From: Staphylococcus simulans | Lineage (GTDB): Bacteria > Bacillota > Bacilli > Staphylococcales > Staphylococcaceae | Assembly: GCF_003043455.1 (NCBI RefSeq) | Contig: NZ_PZGG01000004.1 | Coordinates: 1 to 64,000, forward strand | Length of the DNA: 64,000 bases | Direction of reading: 5' to 3' | Shown here: positions 58,898 to 64,000 of the stretch, piece by piece | How positions within the stretch are numbered: the first letter of the stretch is position 1 | Layout: the number at the start of each line of letters is the position of its first letter | Notes under the pieces: generated by a model | Told to the model about the DNA's origin: nothing | Seen by the model: only the letters and a program-made list of their open reading frames with translations | Databases searched by the model: none | Program-made: the position numbers and the translations under genes

Positions 58898-59644
58898 TTA
58901 TGCGTTTGGCTTAATCGCAAATGCGCGGACCGGGAATCCTGGCGCATCTGCCGGTTTTGGACATATTGTATAAATCACTGCGCCTCGTTCTGGAAGGCGG
59001 TCTAAATTCGTTAGGAGCTCAATTTGGTACGTGTCTTGTCCGAGTACATAACGTTCACCAATCAAGTCGCCATGTTTTGCGACATCAACGGAAGCGTCTG
59101 TATCGAATGTTTCATGACCGACTGAACGTACGTCGCGTTCTTCAAGTAAGAATTGTAATGCATCGAGTGCCCATCCGGGTGCGTGAGGGTTACCTTCAGC
59201 ATCTTTATTCTCAAATTGTTCCACATTCGGCCAACGGTGTGACCAATCGCTGCGGAATGCGACAAACGTATCAGGTTCGATTCGACCATGTTGTGCTTCC
59301 CACTCAAGTAAATGCTCGCGCGTTAAACGGAAATCGGGGTTTTCCGCAACTTCTTTAGAGTAATCAAGTACGATAAGCGGTAACACTAATTCTTTCAAAT
59401 CTAATTCATGTAAATATCTTCTGTTTTCGACAAAGTGGATGGGGGCATCGATATGTGTGCCGTATTGTGTGGCAACACTCCATCTTTGTACAAAATAACC
59501 ATCTTCTGCAACGGTACTGATTGTATCAATATATGCTGCTTCTAATGCGCTGAAATGTGGGCTGTCTGTGTCAAAGGTATGGGTTAAATCCACCCATTCA
59601 CTTTCTTTTAGACTTTTCAGCTGATCCCATAAAGGATAACTCAT
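58898..59644 (-). CDS. Cyclase family protein (kynurenine formamidase-like)
   Basis: 248-aa metal-dependent hydrolase of the cyclase family. The metal motif YGTHIDAPIHF (HxDxxxH) is near residue 65, with HETFDTD and GERY downstream. The ATG at 59644 is set by GAGGTG 7 nt upstream, dropping an in-frame GTG at 59653. It lies 107 nt downstream of metE on the same strand with a hairpin between, so it may or may not be co-transcribed. No tryptophan genes are nearby, so a kynurenine substrate is doubtful. Confidence 0.82.
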   Translation of the reverse strand: MSYPLWDQLKSLKESEWVDLTHTFDTDSPHFSALEAAYIDTISTVAEDGYFVQRWSVATQYGTHIDAPIHFVENRRYLHELDLKELVLPLIVLDYSKEVAENPDFRLTREHLLEWEAQHGRIEPDTFVAFRSDWSHRWPNVEQFENKDAEGNPHAPGWALDALQFLLEERDVRSVGHETFDTDASVDVAKHGDLIGERYVLGQDTYQIELLTNLDRLPERGAVIYTICPKPADAPGFPVRAFAIKPNA

Positions 59645-59693
59645 TATAAACACCTCATGACTGCTTAAAATTGTAGGGCTGATAATAAGTGTA

Positions 59694-59732
59694 TTTACGA
59701 GTGAGTTTTAAGACTGCAGGCTCACTCGTAAA
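59694..59732 (-). terminator. Hairpin after metE
   Basis: TTTACGAGTGAG / CTCACTCGTAAA perfect 12-bp stem with a 15-nt loop, between the metE stop and the cyclase gene. There is no long T run, so termination may be partial. Confidence 0.55.
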
Positions 59733-59750
59733 CCACTCATGACAAGTGAA

Positions 59751-61994
59751 TTAAGCTGTTTCTTGTCCTTCTTTGCTTCTTAATTTTTTAACTGCTGAAA
59801 CTAATACTGTTAATGCTTCTTTTACTTGATCTTCGTTACGTGTTTTCAAACCGCAGTCTGGGTTAACCCAGAATAATGAACGGTCGATTTCTTGTAAACC
59901 ACGGTTGATTGCGACTGTGATTTCTTCTTCAGTCGGAATACGTGGACTGTGAATATCATATACACCTAATCCGATACCTAAATCATATGTTACATCCTCG
60001 AAGTCTTTGATTAAAGCACCATGGCTGCGTGATGTTTCGATTGAGATAACATCTGCATCCAAGTCGTGGATAGTATGGATGATTTCGCCGAATTGAGAAT
60101 AGCACATATGCGTATGGATTTGCGTCGCATCTGACACTGAAGACGTTGCTAAGCGGAATGAACGTAACGCTTGTTTCAAGTATTCTTCATGGTATTCAGA
60201 GCGTAATGGTAAACCTTCACGTAATGCTGGTTCATCTACTTGGATAATTTTGATACCTGCATCTTCTAATGCTAAAACTTCTTCATTGATAGCTAAAGCG
60301 ATTTGATCTTGTACTTCGTGACGTGGGATGTCTACACGTTCGAATGACCAGTTTAAGATAGTTACAGGACCTGTCAACATACCTTTTACAGGGTGGTCAG
60401 TTAAGCTTTGCGCATAAGCTGTTTCTTCCACTGTGATTGGTTTAGTCCATTTAACATCTCCATAAATCACTGGTGGTTTAACAGCACGAGATCCGTATGA
60501 TTGAACCCAACCGTATTTTGTAACTAAGAAGCCTTGTAAACGTTCACCGAAGAACTCAACCATGTCATTACGTTCGAACTCACCATGTACGAATACATCT
60601 AAGCCGATATCTTCTTGGATTTGAATCCAGCGTGCGATTTCATCGCGTAAGAATTGGTTATATTCTTCATCGCTGATACGTTGGTTTTTCCAGTCAGCAC
60701 GTTTTTTACGAACTTCTTTTGTTTGTGGGAATGAACCGATTGTTGTTGTTGGTAATTCTGGTAATTTTAAGCGTGCATCTTGGATTTTTTTACGCTCAGG
60801 GAATGCTGATTCACGTTGTGTACGTACGCTGTCAAAGTCATATTCAAGGTTTTTGAATGCTTGGTTTTGGAAGCGTTCGTAAGCTGCTTTTAATTTGTCG
60901 TATTTTTCACTGTCGTTATTGTTGATGACACGTTTTAATGCGTCTAATTCGTCTAATTTTTCAGTTGCGAAGCTTAAACCTTCTTCAATTGATTCATCTA
61001 GTTCTTCATCATCTAATGATACAGGAACATGTAGTAATGAAGATGATGGTTGGATAACTAACTTATCTGTATAGTTTTCTAAAGTTTCAATCAATTCTTT
61101 TTTCGCTTCGATATCTGCAGCCCATACGTTACGGCCATCAATAATACCTGCATATAATGCTTTGTCTTTAGATAATTTGCCTGCTTTGATTTGTTCAAGG
61201 TTTTTACCGCCATCATGTACGAAGTCTAAACCGAAACCTTTAACAGGTAAGCTGTTCACAAAGTCTAAGTCTACATGTTCGAAATAAGTTTGAATGACTA
61301 ATTTATCAGCTAATCCTGCTTTGTCGAAGTATTCATAGACGTGACGTGTAATATCTTGTAATTGTTCTGCATCGTCAGTTACTAATACAGGTTCGTCGAT
61401 TTGAATGTATTCAGCACCTGCATCAACAAGTGATTGTAAAACTTCTTTATATAATGGAAGCAATGCTTCAACTTTTTCTTCAAATGTTTGATCTCCACCG
61501 CGTGATAATTGAACGAATGTTACAGGACCTAAGATCACTGGGTGTGCATTCACGTTTAATTGTTTAGCGAATTCGAAACGTTCTAATAAGACGTTACGGT
61601 TTAATTTAGGTTCTACGTTGTCCCATTCAGGTACGATATAGTGGTAGTTTGTGTTGAACCATTTAATTAAGGCACTTGCGACGTTTTCTTTAGTACCACG
61701 TGCGATATCGAATAACAAATCATCGTTGACTTCTTGGCCTTGGAAACGTTCTGGGATGATGTTGAATAATAATGATACGTCTAATACATGGTCATATAAT
61801 GAGAAGTCACCAACAGGTACGCTGTCAATGCTGTAGTGTTTTTGTAGTAATAAATTTTCTTTGTGCAGGTCGTTTAACGTAGTTGTTAATTCATCATAAT
61901 TTGTTTTGCCTGCCCAGTAACTTTCGATTGCTTTCTTCCATTCTCTCTTGCGTCCTAAACGTGGGAATCCGATATTAGCTGTTGTAATTGTCAT
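59751..61994 (-). CDS. metE: Cobalamin-independent methionine synthase
   Basis: 747-aa zinc enzyme that transfers the methyl group of 5-methyltetrahydropteroyltri-glutamate to homocysteine. Two homologous barrels; the N-terminal [14 protein letters not shown] and the C-terminal zinc site ([10 protein letters not shown] and NPDCGLKTR) are intact. It overlaps the metF stop by 4 nt, showing translational coupling in the met operon. Confidence 0.97.
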   Translation of the reverse strand: MTITTANIGFPRLGRKREWKKAIESYWAGKTNYDELTTTLNDLHKENLLLQKHYSIDSVPVGDFSLYDHVLDVSLLFNIIPERFQGQEVNDDLLFDIARGTKENVASALIKWFNTNYHYIVPEWDNVEPKLNRNVLLERFEFAKQLNVNAHPVILGPVTFVQLSRGGDQTFEEKVEALLPLYKEVLQSLVDAGAEYIQIDEPVLVTDDAEQLQDITRHVYEYFDKAGLADKLVIQTYFEHVDLDFVNSLPVKGFGLDFVHDGGKNLEQIKAGKLSKDKALYAGIIDGRNVWAADIEAKKELIETLENYTDKLVIQPSSSLLHVPVSLDDEELDESIEEGLSFATEKLDELDALKRVINNNDSEKYDKLKAAYERFQNQAFKNLEYDFDSVRTQRESAFPERKKIQDARLKLPELPTTTIGSFPQTKEVRKKRADWKNQRISDEEYNQFLRDEIARWIQIQEDIGLDVFVHGEFERNDMVEFFGERLQGFLVTKYGWVQSYGSRAVKPPVIYGDVKWTKPITVEETAYAQSLTDHPVKGMLTGPVTILNWSFERVDIPRHEVQDQIALAINEEVLALEDAGIKIIQVDEPALREGLPLRSEYHEEYLKQALRSFRLATSSVSDATQIHTHMCYSQFGEIIHTIHDLDADVISIETSRSHGALIKDFEDVTYDLGIGLGVYDIHSPRIPTEEEITVAINRGLQEIDRSLFWVNPDCGLKTRNEDQVKEALTVLVSAVKKLRSKEGQETA

Positions 61995-63832
61995 ATTATT
62001 GCCTCCTGATTTTTTTCAGTTTGTTTTTTAAAGTAATGTGTAAGTTCGAGTGAAAAGTCTACTTGTTCAAATGGTGTAATAATATAAAGTCCATTAAAGT
62101 GTTTGATTATTTCATCTATCAAGTTGCGACAGATGCGTAAGCTCAGTTCTTTGGTTTTTTGTTTATCATCTTTAACCGCTTCGAACTGATCTAATATTTC
62201 ATCTGGCAATGAAATGCCAGGTACTTCATTGTGTAAGAATGTTGCGTTTCTAAAGCTTGTAATTGGCATGATACCGATAAAGAATGGGGTATCAAGATGT
62301 GCTGTCTTTTCAGCAATTTCTTGAATACGCTCCACTGTGTAGACAGGCTGTGTAATAAAGTAACTCATACCGCAGTCTACTTTTTTGTCTAAGCGTTTCA
62401 CCGCTGCTTCCATCTTGCGGACGTTCGGGTTGAACGCACCGGCAATATTGAAGTTCGTTTTAGTTTTCAATGCGCCGCCGTCAATATTAAGTCCTTGGTT
62501 GAAACGAACAGCGAGTTCAGTCAATCCTCTTGAATTCACATCATAAACATTCGTCGCACCCGGCAGATGCCCCACCTTAGATGGGTCACCTGTAATCGCG
62601 AGTATCTCGTTAATACCGAGCAGTGATAAGCCAAGTAAGTGAGATTGTAAACCGATTAAGTTCCTGTCTCTGCAGGTAATGTGGACCAGCGGTTCAATGT
62701 TGTAATTCTGCTTAATAATACTAGCTGCTGCGATGTTGCTGACGCGTACCGTTGCGAGTGAGTTATCTGCAAGTGTGATCGCGTCGACTTTCGCTTTGTC
62801 TAGTTTTGTGACGTTCGCAAAGAATTTCGTTGTATCTAAGTGTTTTGGTGTATCCAGTTCAACGATAACTGTTGGACCAGCTTTGACTTTAGTTGTTAAG
62901 TTATTCTTTTTAACTGGAATAGAAGGGTAATTGCTTTTTCTTCTAATCGGAATAACTTTCTTTTCTAAAGTCGGTTTTAAACCTTCAACCGCTTGCTTGA
63001 TGAAGCGGATATGTTCAGGTGTGGTACCGCAACAACCTCCGATTAAGTGAACGCCTTCTTTGACCAGTGTTTCAGCAATCTTACCGAAGTAAGAAGCATT
63101 GTCGCTGTAATGAATTGTAGAATCTTCAAAGTCTAAGAGACTTGCGTTCGGGTAACATGAGAGAATCGCATGTTGCGGAATCTCAATGTGTGTGAAAGAT
63201 TGCTGCATGTGGTGCAGACCATGATGGCAATTCAAGCCGATCACGTCTGCGCCTTCTGCTTCAACTTGTTTTAATGCTTCGTTAATTTCTGTTCCGTCTT
63301 GCAAGTAGTTGGTGCTTGAAGCGGTTAGTTGTGCGATAACTGGAATATTGTACTTTTTCTTCGTCGCTCTGATCACTTGCAAGAGTTCGTTTAAATCGTA
63401 ATAAGTTTCAAAGAGGAGTGCGTCAACACCCTCGTCAATCAGTGTTTCAATTTGAATATCTGTGTGATACAAAATCGTCGATAGCGACAAGTCATTTTGT
63501 TTCACGCCTTTAAAACCTCCGACAGTTCCTAAGATAAACGTGTCTTCATTGGCTGCTTGTTTCGCTATTCTGACACCGGCGCGTGTGATGTCTCTTACTT
63601 GGTGTTCTAATCCGAAAGCTTGAAGCTTTTCGAAGTTGGCACCGTAAGTATTGGTTTGAATGACATCCGCACCAGCTTCAATGTAAGATCGATGAATTTG
63701 TTCTATTTTCTTCGGATGTGTAAGATTATATGCTTCAGGGCAAGTATCGATCCCTTCAGAGTAGAGAATCGTTCCTATTGCACCGTCAGCTACTAATACG
63801 TTCTTGCTCAAAGTTTGTAGAAACCGGCTCAT
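61991..63832 (-). CDS. metF: Bifunctional homocysteine S-methyltransferase / methylenetetrahydrofolate reductase
   Basis: 613 aa. N-terminal homocysteine methyltransferase domain (~1-300) with zinc Cys in GLNCHHG and [12 protein letters not shown]-terminal MTHFR domain (~325-600; [25 protein letters not shown]) that makes 5-methyl-THF for MetE. The ATG at 63832 follows GGAGGAAGC; the upstream in-frame codons lie inside metC. It overlaps the metC 3' end by 47 nt. Family name in Bacillus: YitJ. Confidence 0.93.
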   Translation of the reverse strand: MSRFLQTLSKNVLVADGAIGTILYSEGIDTCPEAYNLTHPKKIEQIHRSYIEAGADVIQTNTYGANFEKLQAFGLEHQVRDITRAGVRIAKQAANEDTFILGTVGGFKGVKQNDLSLSTILYHTDIQIETLIDEGVDALLFETYYDLNELLQVIRATKKKYNIPVIAQLTASSTNYLQDGTEINEALKQVEAEGADVIGLNCHHGLHHMQQSFTHIEIPQHAILSCYPNASLLDFEDSTIHYSDNASYFGKIAETLVKEGVHLIGGCCGTTPEHIRFIKQAVEGLKPTLEKKVIPIRRKSNYPSIPVKKNNLTTKVKAGPTVIVELDTPKHLDTTKFFANVTKLDKAKVDAITLADNSLATVRVSNIAAASIIKQNYNIEPLVHITCRDRNLIGLQSHLLGLSLLGINEILAITGDPSKVGHLPGATNVYDVNSRGLTELAVRFNQGLNIDGGALKTKTNFNIAGAFNPNVRKMEAAVKRLDKKVDCGMSYFITQPVYTVERIQEIAEKTAHLDTPFFIGIMPITSFRNATFLHNEVPGISLPDEILDQFEAVKDDKQKTKELSLRICRNLIDEIIKHFNGLYIITPFEQVDFSLELTHYFKKQTEKNQEAII

Positions 63833-64000
63833 AGTATGCTTCCTCCAATGCTGCTTCAAAATCTGCAATCAACTCGTCTGGGTCTTCTAAGCCCACACTC
63901 AGTCTCAAGAGATCGAACGTAATTCCGCGTTCGTTACGCACATCTTCTGGAACAGAAGCATGTGACATTGTGGCTGGATGAGAGACGATAGTTTGAATAC
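63786..64000 (-). CDS. metC: Cystathionine beta-lyase, C-terminal part (cut by window edge)
   Basis: Only the last ~71 codons are in the window. IVSHPATMSHASVPEDVR and LLRLSVGLEDPDELIADFEAAL are the standard C-terminal block of the Cys/Met-metabolism PLP enzymes. Position just before metF in the staphylococcal metICFE order supports MetC rather than MetI, but the fragment alone cannot separate the two. The last 47 nt overlap metF. Confidence 0.8.
   Translation of the reverse strand, partial: IQTIVSHPATMSHASVPEDVRNERGITFDLLRLSVGLEDPDELIADFEAALEEAYYEPVSTNFEQERISS

Overview
The window is the replication-origin region of a low-GC Firmicute that I assign to the genus Staphylococcus. The basis is the gene order rpmH-rnpA-mnmE-mnmG-rsmG-noc on one side of dnaA and dnaN-yaaA-recF-gyrB-gyrA-nnrD-hutH-serS on the other. 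It continues into yybS-gdpP-rplI-dnaB, purA, tRNA-Glu/tRNA-Asp, walRKHIJ and rlmH, and the proteins closely resemble S. aureus homologues that I know from memory. The species cannot be fixed from sequence alone. Differences in DnaA domain I, in WalK, and around the serS flank argue against S. aureus itself. Family comparisons to S. aureus throughout are from memory, not from a search.

Layout. 1-7,300: metabolic and envelope genes (histidine phosphatase, a 2-hydroxyacid dehydrogenase with a Rex-type operator, cupin, LysE exporter, a large teichoic-acid-type glycerophosphotransferase, VOC protein, SDR). 7,300-18,700: an AT-rich accessory segment downstream of rlmH. It holds a CPBP protease with a membrane-tethered XRE regulator, a PD-(D/E)XK nuclease, two paralogous membrane-anchored proteins, a sulfide:quinone oxidoreductase behind CsoR/CstR-type operators, a DUF262/DUF1524 (GmrSD-like) restriction gene broken by one in-frame stop, a Lys-rich secreted serine protease, an MMPL remnant and an AlbA_2 gene. 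18,892-25,500: rlmH, which ends in the SCC integration sequence, and the essential WalKR cell-wall regulon operon; a dense DnaA-box cluster lies between rlmH and walJ, and a parS-like site lies inside walK. 25,850-46,700: tRNAs, yitT-like, purA, dnaB-rplI-gdpP-yybS, serS with its T-box, hutH, nnrD, the gyrase genes, recF, yaaA and dnaN. 46,684-48,950: oriC in two parts flanking dnaA, with DnaA boxes, a GC-rich spacer and DnaA-trios next to the AT-rich unwinding region on the dnaN side. 48,950-54,600: the rpmH-to-noc cluster. 54,700-64,000: two tandem paralogous lipoproteins, a SAM-I riboswitch controlling an aminotransferase, an intergenic array of hairpins, a cyclase-family hydrolase, and the end of a metC-metF-metE methionine operon.

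How it works together. The centre is replication (DnaA, DnaN, gyrase, DnaB, Noc and oriC), with extra DnaA-box and parS sites on the rlmH/wal side. WalRKHIJ, GdpP and the glycerophosphotransferase act on the cell envelope. Methionine and sulfur metabolism is represented at both ends (metCFE, the SAM-riboswitch aminotransferase, the sqr gene).

Most interesting observations: the hairpin array at 58,420-58,799, in which several stems share an ATCGGG loop (CCCGAT on the other strand); the DnaA-box cluster at 19,405-19,669; the roughly 30-residue deletion in the WalK extracellular domain; the stop-interrupted DUF262/DUF1524 gene; and the paired CsoR-type and Rex-type operators.
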